From NCBI GenBank assembly GCA_013115125.1, contig JABANN010000541.1, forward strand, positions 1 to 22,394: a stretch of DNA of 22,394 nt. The letters run 5' to 3'. The notes beneath the pieces are model-generated. The model saw only the letters and a program-made list of their open reading frames with translations, was not told the origin of the DNA and searched no databases. The stretch comes from Perkinsus olseni. Its lineage: Eukaryota; Perkinsozoa; Perkinsida. Shown here piece by piece: positions 1 to 8,883 of the stretch; the stretch's first letter is position 1; every line of letters starts with the position of its first letter. The translations under genes were made by a program, and so were the position numbers.

Positions 1-1
1 C

Positions 2-66
<65 letters not shown>

Positions 67-67
67 C
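1..67. repeat. (CAA)n microsatellite
   Basis: About 22 uninterrupted CAA triplets start the window. The other end carries the reverse-complement repeat, (GTT)n. Probably a contig broken at a triplet repeat. Confidence 0.98.
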
Positions 68-85
68 GACTGTCGAAGATACACC

Positions 86-122
<37 letters not shown>
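86..122. repeat. (GAT)n microsatellite
   Basis: About 12 GAT triplets follow the CAA tract after 18 bases of unique sequence. No gene is visible between 1 and 249; this is the 3' flank of the minus-strand gene that ends at 250. Confidence 0.97.
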
Positions 123-249
123 CTGAGGATGGTGATGACGAGCTTCAACTGCATCCGGTGTAAGCACGGGTTCGTTAAAGAGCGCCCCACGAACGAAATA
201 CAGCACCAATAACAAAAACGACGGCGGTCAGAGTTCGCCTGCGTCGACC

Positions 250-873
250 TCAGATTCTCACCGGCTCGCCAGAGAGGTCTACAGCGTTCCCACATTTGGC
301 ATCGTTGGTCAAAACCCATCGCTTCTGTGGTGTGATGACACCGATGGTGTCAGGATTGTGGGAATTCCTCATGAGAACCACGCTCTTAGATGATATGGGC
401 TTCACGAACTGCAGAAGGCCGGCACAGTCTCCATTCCCAACGACCTGACAGAAGCTGTCTCGGGCGAGGACGAACATGCCAACAGTGGTTCGGGATTTAA
501 CTGGGACGGAAGGGGCTGCTCTGAAGCTCAATTCTGTCGAATGAGGTCAGCAAGGTGATCGTAAGATACGATCCGTATCATATCCACTTATTTGGACCAC
601 GGGCCAACCTTGGATACGAGCTACTGTCACGACCTGGTCGTCGGTGCTGAACAGTGGTTGGCCGCTGATGTGATCCGAGTAGACCCCATGAATGCCGGGA
701 ATGCCTCGCAAGGATTTGGATACCACAGGGAGCGCCCAGTAGTCGTTGCTCATCCTGAAAAAACATCACTGAGAAGTATGGTGGTGTTATCGATGCGACG
801 ACTTGGGACGATGGGAGTATCCGAGGTTGATCCTGGCTGAATTTGAGACATAAAGATACCATAACGGGCGCAT
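250..873 (-). CDS. Unrecognised protein, three-exon model
   Basis: I do not recognise this protein. The model has exons 873-803, 754-588 and 533-250 with introns of 48 and 54 bases. Phases match at both junctions (2 and 1) and it gives 173 residues. The middle exon has a pyrimidine-rich acceptor (TTTTTTCAG) and the second intron has a CTGAC branch-point-like motif. Exons 2 and 3 use the C/G-ending codons typical of the better genes here. Visible motifs are DYWALPVV, a run of small hydrophobic segments and four Cys residues in the C-terminal half. No signal peptide or membrane span is seen. The first donor (GTCGTC) is weak, so the N-terminus is the least certain part and a further 5' exon is possible. 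Confidence 0.45.
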
Positions 874-1551
874 CAGAAAGTTAGCCAATGCTACTGCGCT
901 TTAAAGGCGAGAGAGCACGCAGGCTTTTCACCAACGTCGTACCCGAGAATGAGAGTCGGAAAAAGCGGGAAAACAGACGAAGCGCCGAAATTGTGAACAC
1001 CTACCCACTGACCATTCGACCCACCACCCTACAGCAACCCTTACGGAGTGTCAATATCGAAGCCAAGAAGCACATTCCTAGTCTTGGCAGGAAGACCAGC
1101 GAAGATTTCCGCAGGAGATCTGTCAGGGGGGCGATGTGAAGGGGGCAGCTGCGTGACGCGAGCAGATGAAGGCAGCAGTGTGTGAGGCAAGGTCATCAGA
1201 AGAGCTTCCGTATCGGACCAACCATCAACTTAGTATTAACAACGAGGCCGCATGAACAGCCGGAAAGGCATGAACAGGAATGATCATGGTACATAGCGGA
1301 GGGAATGGCGATCGTAGGCAACGTTATGGTTGATGAGAATCTGAGGACTCGGCACGAGTCATCCGCCAAACCTTTGAAAGTTCATCAGACTGTGCGAAGG
1401 CTGTTAGGCTCTATTCTCTGCGGGAACATTGCTCGACTGCTGTTCTTAGGGACACTTCTGCTACTGTGACGATCGCTCGGTCCCTGTAGCTCAGCCTAGG
1501 GCTAGGATAATTGCGAACTCTACTACGCTAAATTATTATGGTTTGCAGACT
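874..1551. other. Unresolved region, no firm gene
   Basis: A plus-strand frame opens with ATG at 888 and runs to 1139 (83 residues, very basic, many Arg/Lys, acceptable codon use). It starts 14 bases from the divergent start of the minus-strand gene ending at 873. It has no recognisable motif and no signal or membrane segment, so I do not call it a gene. Nothing convincing is seen from 1140 to 1551 on either strand. Confidence 0.4.
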
Positions 1552-2264
1552 TCAGAAGATAGTGAGAATGGTAACCCCAAAATACAGTGGGTACAGAAGT
1601 GCGTTCCAGAATAGGATATCACGACGCGCTGATTCCTCAGCAGAACAACTCTCATTGTTGTAGAATCAACTCTTGTTGTTTTACGCTACTTCAACGACCA
1701 CAACGTGTTGTCACAGCAGGGAACGGAGCCGCGTCAGAAAATACCGGAGCATAATCGTAGTCGTCGATATCGTCGCAAATCGCCAGTGTTGGGATGCACA
1801 ACAACAAGGACCAGCCGCAGACAACCTGAGTCCGCAGCGCTAGTCGATGCATGTCGGGCCTCGCCACCATCGTACAGGAATAGCGAGCAGCATGTAGAGA
1901 CCACCGGTCACTCCGCTGCCTCGTATGAAAATCAACGGTCCGAGGATTAGAAAACCTGTGAACAATACGTACCAAAAATTTCGCAACACATTGAGTCTGA
2001 CTCGGTCGAGATGACTTATTCCGAAATCTAGATTTTCTGTCTCTTGCAGCGTTACTCGTGTGGGCCGTCATTGCAGGGCCCTCCATATTGCATCACCGTT
2101 AACATTGAGAGACACAAAGCGCGCGAACAAAAGTGTGACACAACTGAATTTTGTGTTGTTCACTTTTTCGAACCTGTCCGCGCCGCCGAGCAGAGTGTGC
2201 CTTTACCCGTAGTAAAAGGAAGGAGTAGAAGGCTAGCCAGGCCGATCCTCGTGAAGCCTCCCAT
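1552..2264 (-). CDS. Candidate membrane or secreted protein, tentative model
   Basis: The frame at 2264 starts like a signal peptide (MGGFTRIGLASLLLLPFTTG) with Cys soon after. A phase-consistent model continues it: exon 2264-about 2165, a short intron, a Cys-containing exon, an intron ending TTGTTCACAG, then a long frame. That frame carries a hydrophobic stretch (VVCGWSLLLCIPTLAIC) followed by an acidic tail (DDIDDYDYAP), and a last exon from 1628 ending at 1554-1552 with another hydrophobic run (FWNALLYPLYFGVTILTIF). An alternative is two genes, the second starting with ATG at 1852. One proposed intron would be only about 30 bases, shorter than the others here, which lowers confidence. The family is not recognised. 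The start lies next to the divergent plus-strand candidate at 2268. Confidence 0.3.
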
Positions 2265-2267
2265 GCA

Positions 2268-2896
2268 ATGATGGTCCAGCTCATCATCCGCCCCGACGTA
2301 GCGAGCGTTACGAGTGAATGCTTTTTGGCGGATAAGGAGTTGGGGCATGAGGGCCGATACTGTCACCACTATGATGATGTATCTGATGGCGACAATCGAT
2401 TATTGAAATTCTTCTGGAGTTTATTCAATTTTAATTTTTGTATGAATTTTTCCGCCCAATTTCCATACCACACTTCTCAGTAGTCCCATCAGTTTCACCA
2501 GCACGATTCGGAAGCCGCAACGAAAGCAGCAGTAGCCGGGCGAAGTCTCGGACAAATGTCAAGACTATCTCGTGAAGACTCCAGCGTGAGCAGACCCGCT
2601 TTTCCAGTCTCACAGTAAACGAACATGCCCGCTCGTCTCGTCAGGCACCGACCCATTTCGACCTCACCTCAGCGTGCCATGCATGGGGTCAGCATCAAAG
2701 TTCTCACAATGATTGGAATGGAAGAGACACATTTGGCACTGAAGGCCATTCCGACCGTACCAGTAGTAAATATACGAGACAAGGAGTACCTAGAGGAGGG
2801 GCAGCCACAGTGAACTGGGAAGAAGCCCACGGGAGACCCACTTGCATGCTGATGTCAATGATGAATGACTTCACCAATACTGCTGCCGAGAAATAG
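2268..2896 (+). CDS. Candidate polar protein, tentative three-exon model
   Basis: Exons 2481-2571 and 2608-2896 are joined by a 36-base intron (GTGAAG...TTTTCCAG) with matching phase 2. The second is a 96-codon open frame that contains no early ATG and would be missed by an ATG-based search. The protein is rich in Ser, His, Asn, Arg and Gly, with no hydrophobic segment, and ends NDFTNTAAEK. A first exon from ATG 2268 (MMVQLIIRPDV) reaching a phase-1 donor near 2313 is possible but uncertain. I do not recognise a family. Frames on the minus strand in the same interval have weaker codon use. Confidence 0.35.
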
Positions 2897-3075
2897 TCAA
2901 CCTTTGCGAGTGAATTACTCACGCCTCGAGTGTAGACAAGAAAGGAGACTACCCCTACCAGTAGGACACCTAGAAGAGATCGTTATCGAATAGATATCGT
3001 AGCGACATCCACTGGGAGCGCGTCGGTATGAACTGAGGGGTATACGCTCGCATGCCTAGGTCGTAACAGCCCTGT

Positions 3076-3651
3076 ATGATCTCACAGGGTTGCTCAAGTT
3101 TTCGGGTGCTGATCAACTTTTTATGCACCACTCACGACCACAACGTGTCTCTGAGACACGTGCCACGTGTCACGTGGACATGTGATTGTTGTCAATTTTC
3201 TCGGACACTCGATAAGACACTATCTCGAGTATTGACTAGTATCGGTGTGACTACTGAGCCATAGGAAATTGTTGATTCCGGAAACAGCAAATTGTGCCCA
3301 GCCCAGGTCGTGCCTGTCCGCTAGCCGCAGCCACGTCCTGAAGAAAAAAAAGACTAAACCGAGTGCTAGATTTTCCCCAGTACTACCCCGCGAATTCACA
3401 CTGGCCATTGGAATCAGAGAATTTGTCGTGGATTCGGGGAAGGTGTGGCTGCTGATTATCCACCGCGAAACTGAACCGGGAATTCATAGCAGTCAGGCAA
3501 AATTCGGTATGAAGAATAACTCGGCAGGCGTTTTCTGATATGCGAAACTTTCGAAACACTGGGGACGATAATTACGGCGAGCCGCGTCGTCGTCATACGG
3601 GAGATTCTGACTCAGGAGGAAGCTAGGCCAGGCAACAAATTCAACCACTGA
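3076..3651 (+). CDS. Candidate small protein, tentative three-exon model
   Basis: Exons 3076-3238, 3381-3506 and 3632-3651 join in consistent phase 1 to give 102 residues. The middle exon is the strongest evidence: acceptor TTTTCCCCAG, donor GTATGA, and a frame with good codon use (EFTLAIGIREFVVDSGKVW). The first exon holds a Cys pair (WTCDCCQF) and contains the CACGTG cluster noted separately. No known domain is recognised. The stop codon falls in the first hairpin of the cluster at 3647-3819, so that cluster would be the 3' UTR or 3' flank. Confidence 0.3.
3143..3176. promoter_or_regulatory. CACGTG cluster with 9-bp palindrome
   Basis: A perfect 9-bp inverted repeat (ACGTGTCTC-T-GAGACACGT, 3143-3161) overlaps the first of three CACGTG hexamers at 3157, 3164 and 3171, spaced exactly 7 bases apart. 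CACGTG is the core site of bHLH/bZIP factors. It falls inside a low-confidence exon, so a regulatory role is only a possibility. Confidence 0.45.
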
Positions 3652-3947
3652 CTTATCAGTCAGTAGGTACTGGCCGGTCGTTCTGAGGCAGACATCTGCT
3701 CACATTCCACCTCAACCAGAATGTGAGTCCATGTTCAGCCAATTCCATAGCAAGCCGGTCTCTTCGGTCTCCCTTGGGACCAGAGAATGATATTAGCTCA
3801 ACCCTGCTATGCATTCTCTTCTGTCATTAAGGCGCTCCTGGTCAAAACCCGAAGTGGCCGCCCTCGGCCTGTCGAACCCTCCTAGCAACTCCGGTGACCA
3901 CGGCAGTAGTTGTTGATGAAGACCATCGCCGCGGTAGGGTCCCCGTG
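3647..3947. other. Intergenic stretch with three consecutive hairpins
   Basis: Three perfect inverted repeats lie in 173 bases: 3647-3664 (6-bp stem, 6-base loop), 3699-3727 (9-bp stem, 11-base loop) and 3782-3819 (8-bp stem, 22-base loop). They sit between the 3' ends of two convergent gene models. No open frame is convincing here. They could be RNA 3'-end structure or a small non-coding RNA. Confidence 0.6.
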
Positions 3948-5463
3948 CTACATCTCAATTTCACACATCTCGCTTTCTCCCAGCTGATCAACTCCCTTCA
4001 GGAGCGAGAACTCGACCTTCCATTTACTAGCAGCTGCCCTCGTGGTGCTCACCACGAAGCTTTGAGACCCCGCACCGGTATGAGTCTCTTCAAACCTGAT
4101 GACGCAATCCAATGGATGCACCGCCGCCCTCGACCACTCACTTTCGGGCCACGTCGAAAATAAGAAGCCTCCATCTCACACCGCCCTTACATCTCCCTAA
4201 GGGACGTACACCTGCAAGACAACAGCGCCTGCATTTCAAGGCGATCGTGGACAAGAAGGAAAGACTCCCGGTCAGCAATGCTGATATCGGAGAGCATTTG
4301 GCCTATCCATCAGCACGTGATTGGAGAAACCCTCAACTAAGACAATAGACGGGAAGTAGATTCCGGCGCGACTCTGCGGCCGGGCAGACTGTTTTTCTGC
4401 GCCACTGCACCAGACTGGGCCGCAGGTGACTCAGAATGACCGAAGATCAATGCCTTTGACTCGATGGAGGTTCACCCGTGATAAAAAAGCACTAGTGAAC
4501 AACTGCACTTCACGCATTACAGGTGAAACTCCAATGATAGATCTCGATCATACTCGAAAGGCAATGCTTTGGTTTTGCTCGGCACAGCGAGGGCCACGAC
4601 GATGGACTTCGATAGATCTATTACCAACGAGGATGGTAGGTGGGCTGCTGGCTACATCAAACTCTAGCACTTCATCGTGGGTGATGACCCAATCCTGGGT
4701 AGACTGTTCTCGAGCTGGAAAAGGGAGTGATGACTGTGAGGAGTACTGGTCTGGAAGTACACTGGCCGTGCATCAACAAGGTAGCGGAGAGAGTTTCCTT
4801 CCAGCTGGGGCCCAAACATACGGCCTCCTCCGACCACTTGTGACCATCACTGCAATACTTCTCTAAGGTTGATTGAACCTGTACGAGAGACCTTGTGAAG
4901 CGGTTCCAAACTCCGTAACATCTCAAAGACCATGTGGTTCAAAGATTGTGCTGGAAAAGGGGGCCGTTAGTCGATGACTGCAGCTACTGAGAGCTTGAAT
5001 TATGCTGCCGCGCGACGGGTGCCATGCGTACCAGCCGGAAGCCGCTGAGTCTCTCACCTGATTGATGTGAGGCTCCAGCGTGTAGACATACAGAAGGAGC
5101 AGCAGCAGAACCAGAAGGCCCTGAACTGCTATCCATAAACTGGCGTGTTTAACCTACCACAACTTCGCCAACTTCCAATGCCGGTCTCCCTACTGTAGTC
5201 TGCACAAATCGGAACTCCTCGAGGCAGAAGCATCCGGTGACCTTGCTGGTCCGCTCTAATACGCCATCCAATAGATCGTGGGTTCGATCCCCGGCGAGGC
5301 CCTCTCGGACGGCAGGCGAGCCCGAAGAATTTTCCGTCGAACCCCTCACACTATCGTACCTCCGAAGAGCGCACGAGTTGACCAGACCAGATTGACCGAG
5401 AACTCACTCAAAGAAGCTCTCGAAGGTGTCGTCGGGTTTTCCCACCGGTCCACCGGCAGGCAT
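3948..5463 (-). CDS. Single-pass membrane protein of unknown family, eight exons
   Basis: Exons are 5463-5408, 5350-5158, 5120-5058, 4878-4761, 4714-4554, 4414-4338, 4280-4212 and 4095-3948. Every junction agrees in phase and the total is 885 bases, or 294 residues plus stop. Introns include one of 37 and one of 46 bases. Residues 84-97 form one hydrophobic helix (GLLVLLLLLLYVYT) after a polar N-terminal region without a signal peptide, suggesting type II topology. The part after the helix has several Cys residues and beta-rich segments such as VLEFDV, TILVGNRSIEVHRRG, SFLLVHDRLEM and KWKVEFSLL. A luminal or extracellular domain is inferred; the family is not recognised. The start at 5463 is chosen because a CTCTTCAG acceptor lies 14 bases upstream. 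Exon 2 contains, on its antisense strand, a tRNA T-arm-like motif (5280-5291). Confidence 0.6.
4040..4057. repeat. 8-bp inverted repeat
   Basis: TCGTGGTG-CT-CACCACGA forms a perfect 8-bp stem with a 2-base loop. It lies in the last exon of the membrane-protein gene, so it may be only codon context. Confidence 0.75.
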
Positions 5464-5896
5464 GGCGAAGAAAGAAGCTGAAGAGGGCCATGCCTTGATG
5501 GAAGTGAAGAGTTGAGCATTTTACTAGCCCGAGCACTCTGAGCGAGAGCGTGGCACCCGCGGCGGAGAGGCCGAGTCAGTTGACATAACCACCGTCACTC
5601 AGGGCGACCACAGCGTTTCAGCGTTATCACTGAATGTCATGACAACGGTAGGCACATGTCGCTCCGCAAGACAAACCATGAGATGGCTTCGAGTACTTAT
5701 CGGTCGAAAGGCAAACAACCGATTGACCTACACAACGCGGCAGCGGCGGTGCTGTGCAGTAGACGTGACAGACCCTCAATGCTCGACTCACTACGTATTA
5801 TTATCACAATTTGCAATTGGGAGTTGAGAATGGAATGGTACAGAATTAAAATACGTTAAATATGAGAATGTGGAATATCTTAGGTCCAACCCGGCA
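5464..5896. other. Intergenic region
   Basis: This lies between the start of the membrane-protein gene and the stop of the phosphodiesterase gene, both on the minus strand. The short plus-strand frames here (such as 5639-5827) have no recognisable motif. It should hold the phosphodiesterase 3' UTR and the promoter of the membrane-protein gene; I see no clear regulatory motif. Confidence 0.5.
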
Positions 5897-7429
5897 TCAT
5901 GCAGGTGAACCTTCTTCGGTATCTTTCTCCTCCGCACATCTTTGCATCTTCTTAAAGTACTCTACGTTGACAGCTAGCTGCTTCCTTCGAGGCTCCAGCT
6001 CCGGCCACATATCAATCATAGCGTTCCACAGCGGCGCCACGACGAAGTTCATGAAACCCAGCTGAAGGACAGCAAACTCGGCCCGGTCGTCGGGAGAGCT
6101 GTCCATAAATGGAGCCGTAGGGAGGCCCTCGGACTTCTCCCGTTGAGATTGCCGGTAGAACTCAGTAGCAACTCGCTGAGCCCAAGCTTCATACATACTC
6201 GTAGGCAAAACAGGGTTGCTGATATCGGCGGCGTGGACCAGGCACTTATGCACGAGTATCTTAGTATCCGGACATGACGTGTCAACCTCAGGGGTCGACC
6301 TAAGATCCTGCATCTGCGCGGTGAGGTCAAAGTGGACCTTCATGTCGGTGGCCAGGATAGCCGCTATGGCGGTCTTTCTGAACTCGGCAAAGGCTTCCTC
6401 GTCCCAGTCCGCCAGGAAATTATTTTTTTCTTCCAGAATCAACTCGAACGCCAACGAACAGTGCATGCTCTCTAACACTGCTTGATCGTTATACCGGATG
6501 GCTAAGGCGTGTTTCTTCTTAACGTAGTAGTCGTTGTTAAGGCCGCTGTGACCAACGTCATGGGCTAGGGACGCAACCAGAAGGGCTAGCTGTTCCACAG
6601 CCGAACAGAACTCATCCGCACCGCAAAGACGCAGAAGATTCCCAACCGCCGACATCACACTGAATGCATGCTTGAAGTTGTGGTACGGATTAGCAGAATG
6701 GTAGTGGTGGTAAAGATCGGATAGGAAACCTTGCATTCGACTAATGTCAACAGCAGCCACCCCGACGGAAGGGTCGTCCTGGTTGAAGAAGCCACATAGA
6801 TCCAAAATTGAGAGCGCGTGAAGGGCAAGAGTCTCCTCGTCGACACCAAGCACGTCCAGTTCCCAAGACAGGAGGTGTTCCAAGGACACTCGACTCTCAC
6901 GTTCGCCCTTATGCCAGTTTCGGAACAACTCTATGGTCTCAGCCTTCAACGAAGGAGTGGTAACACTATGGCGGTCCTTGTGAGGGGTTCCTTCACTTCT
7001 GGTCTGGCTGGGCCTTCGAGTGGTGGACAGGAGCTCCGGTCGATCGATCCATCCCTGGACGAAGCTGTGGATGGAAAGATTCTCCTTTTCAAGTTGCTGC
7101 GACACCCTGTGCAGCGCTATCGACCTCGTTGACGTCATCTGGCCACCGACCGTGAACCTTCGGCGATCAACAACAGCAGCGGCGGCCTTGTTGCTCGGGA
7201 TCTGTCGTCGAATATAGGAGCACATGAATTCAGCAGGGTCATCGGGGAGCTCCTCGCCAATGCGACACAGGAGGTCGGTGAGGAGGTTCTCGAGGTTGTG
7301 CTTTCGGAAGTAGTTCGACACGTCACCGACGTCGTCTCGGTCAATGTGGCTGATGAGAATATCGGGAGCAGACCCTCGTAGCCTTTGTGAGGCCTCTCGG
7401 TAGACAGGAGGCTCCTCGCTGGCGGACAT
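5897..7429 (-). CDS. Cyclic nucleotide phosphodiesterase with N-terminal RIIa-like docking domain
   Basis: This single exon encodes 510 residues of a class I 3',5'-cyclic nucleotide phosphodiesterase, which hydrolyses cAMP and/or cGMP to the 5'-monophosphate. The HD-type catalytic domain (about 165-495) shows the metal-binding signatures: HNFKH (His250, His254), HDVGHSGLNN (290-299) and HAADISNP (399-406, Asp402). The purine-clamp Gln456 and Phe458 are in LQLGF. Residues about 37-76 resemble a PKA RIIa/DPY-30 dimerisation-docking helix pair (SNYFRKHNLENLL and LPDDPAEFMCSYIRR). No GAF domain or membrane span is seen. I start at ATG 7429 because TTATTCAG lies 3 bases upstream. An upstream in-frame ATG at 7573 would add 48 residues beginning with a hydrophobic run, but that stretch includes a tRNA-like motif and reads like a leader. 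Substrate preference cannot be told from sequence alone. Confidence 0.95.
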   Translation of the reverse strand: MSASEEPPVYREASQRLRGSAPDILISHIDRDDVGDVSNYFRKHNLENLLTDLLCRIGEELPDDPAEFMCSYIRRQIPSNKAAAAVVDRRRFTVGGQMTSTRSIALHRVSQQLEKENLSIHSFVQGWIDRPELLSTTRRPSQTRSEGTPHKDRHSVTTPSLKAETIELFRNWHKGERESRVSLEHLLSWELDVLGVDEETLALHALSILDLCGFFNQDDPSVGVAAVDISRMQGFLSDLYHHYHSANPYHNFKHAFSVMSAVGNLLRLCGADEFCSAVEQLALLVASLAHDVGHSGLNNDYYVKKKHALAIRYNDQAVLESMHCSLAFELILEEKNNFLADWDEEAFAEFRKTAIAAILATDMKVHFDLTAQMQDLRSTPEVDTSCPDTKILVHKCLVHAADISNPVLPTSMYEAWAQRVATEFYRQSQREKSEGLPTAPFMDSSPDDRAEFAVLQLGFMNFVVAPLWNAMIDMWPELEPRRKQLAVNVEYFKKMQRCAEEKDTEEGSPA

Positions 7430-7644
7430 TCTCTGAATAACGACTGAACCAGGGATTGAACCCGGGTGGATAGATTGAATGGGCCCGTAGTAGCCTGTCA
7501 GACTAACACAACGCTGTAGATGTAACATACACCAACAGTAAAATATGTAAGGCATCAACAAAGCCATGAACATCTCTCGAGTGCTGTTATCGGTCAGTTC
7601 CGAGTCCGTCTACCGCCGTGGTCGGTTCCACCAGTTCTTAATTT

Positions 7645-8574
7645 TCATGGCGGAATGGGCCATTCGACCTGCAGTAACGGAAGCAGCTGACAAGACCGTT
7701 GAGGAACCTCTTCAACATCACCTCTTCTGGAGGTTGGAGGCCTGTCCGGGTCTTCCTCGTAAGAGTCGTCAGAGCTCCTGAGCCGAACAATATCACATCG
7801 GGATGACAGGGTGAGATTTTCCACTTACAGACGAACCCAGTCGTCGTTCTCTTCGTCCTTATCCATCCGAAGCACGGCAAATTGCACCTTGCCATCCTTA
7901 TTCAGCTCCATCGTCAACAACACAATTTCCGACTCGTCACCGACTCTCATATCCGTCATAAAACCATAGGCCACGCCGAGGACCGGGTCGTGGAAACGCA
8001 ATAAATGGTTCGAAGACGAAGCGCTCACAGCCATCTCAGAAAAGCTCGACCTCGACCTCTGCACGTGGAATCGGCAGTCGCCATTATCATCACCCTTAGC
8101 CACCCTCCAGAAGGGCTCATCGCTGGTGAAAACGGTGGAGCCCGGAATGATTTTGCAGAGAACGCTGTGCGGGTACGGCACAACTTCCCGCAGGGTGTAA
8201 GGCACGTCGGAGAAGTAGATCCGCCCCTTCGAAGGCATTGTGAACTTGTTGGACAGCCTTAGCGGGTCACAGCTAGAGTCGGTTGTGACGAAGTGTCGAG
8301 CACCAGATCGGTAGGAGCAAGTCGTGGTCTTCCCGGTCACCCTCTGACCATCTCTTGTCGAGCTGTGAAGGAACAAGCTGTTCATGGGCGACCCCGGCTG
8401 TCGTGCAAGGTCAGGTGCGGGCACCACAGAGCCCTTCGCGCGACACAAAACCCGTGGAGTTACACTCGAGGCACCAATCCTTGCAAGGCGGGGGTCTACT
8501 GCAGCACAGTAAAGGCTATCCCCACCGCAGAGGGCCGCCGATCGAGTAAACAGAAGGATGAGTGCTGATCTCAT
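7645..8574 (-). CDS. Secreted protein, family member 1 of 3
   Basis: Two exons (8574-7829 and 7777-7645) are split by a 51-base GTAAGT...CTCAG intron in phase 2, giving 292 residues. An N-terminal signal-peptide-like segment (MRSALILLFTRSAALC) suggests secretion. It shares a Cys/motif pattern with the genes at 8,884-9,839 and 10,983-11,983: a VLC motif near residue 44, a Cys-rich centre with CDP (102-104), then FWRVAKGDD (155-163), matching PWYVKVYGDD and PWYLKSGDD in the others. The C-terminal exon is acidic, then Pro-rich, and is not shared. No catalytic motif is recognised. A pyrimidine-rich TTCACAG acceptor lies 6 bases before the ATG. Without the intron the frame would stop at TAA just after the donor. 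Confidence 0.85.
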
Positions 8575-8883
8575 GAAGAGCTGTGAAGCAGGACAGAGCA
8601 GATGGAAATCTCTTGGGAACCCAAATATTAGACCGGAGAGTACTGCGGTGAACCGAGCCTCGGAGACTGGTCTTCGGCATGCCTACAATAGAGGCACGCA
8701 AAATGATGATCAACGATAACTCGACGCATTGTGGGTCACAATTTGTGACGACACACATGAACAGCCAACATGCACACACATGCCTTCGCGAGGATACTGG
8801 TTGGCTTCTACTAATCGTGAACCCAGCTTAGCAACGCCGCTTTGCACACAATTTGCCTGAGGGACAGTCAATCGTCAAGTCGA
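8575..8883. other. Intergenic region between two secreted-protein genes
   Basis: Contains the presumed trans-splice acceptor for the downstream gene (CTTCACAG near 8581-8588, minus strand) and the 3' flank of the next gene. I see no frame worth calling. Confidence 0.5.

Noticed and set aside
592-840. Plus-strand frame of 82 codons
   Set aside because: No good start, and it mirrors the phase-consistent minus-strand exons of the gene at 250-873.
4315-4373. Alternative sixth exon of the membrane-protein gene (frame GIYFPSIVLVEGFSN)
   Set aside because: It reads well, but joining it to the next exon needs a 28-base intron; the chosen frame gives a 57-base intron with correct phase.
4426-4866. 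146-codon plus-strand frame
   Set aside because: It is antisense to two exons of the eight-exon membrane-protein gene, whose junctions all agree in phase.
5230-5300. tRNA gene
   Set aside because: A T-arm-like motif and a possible D-stem exist, but acceptor and anticodon stems do not pair, and it lies antisense within a coding exon.
7430-7573. 48-residue hydrophobic N-terminal extension of the phosphodiesterase (ATG at 7573)
   Set aside because: A TTATTCAG acceptor lies 3 bases before the internal ATG at 7429, and the extension contains the tRNA-like motif, so it reads as leader sequence rather than a signal anchor.
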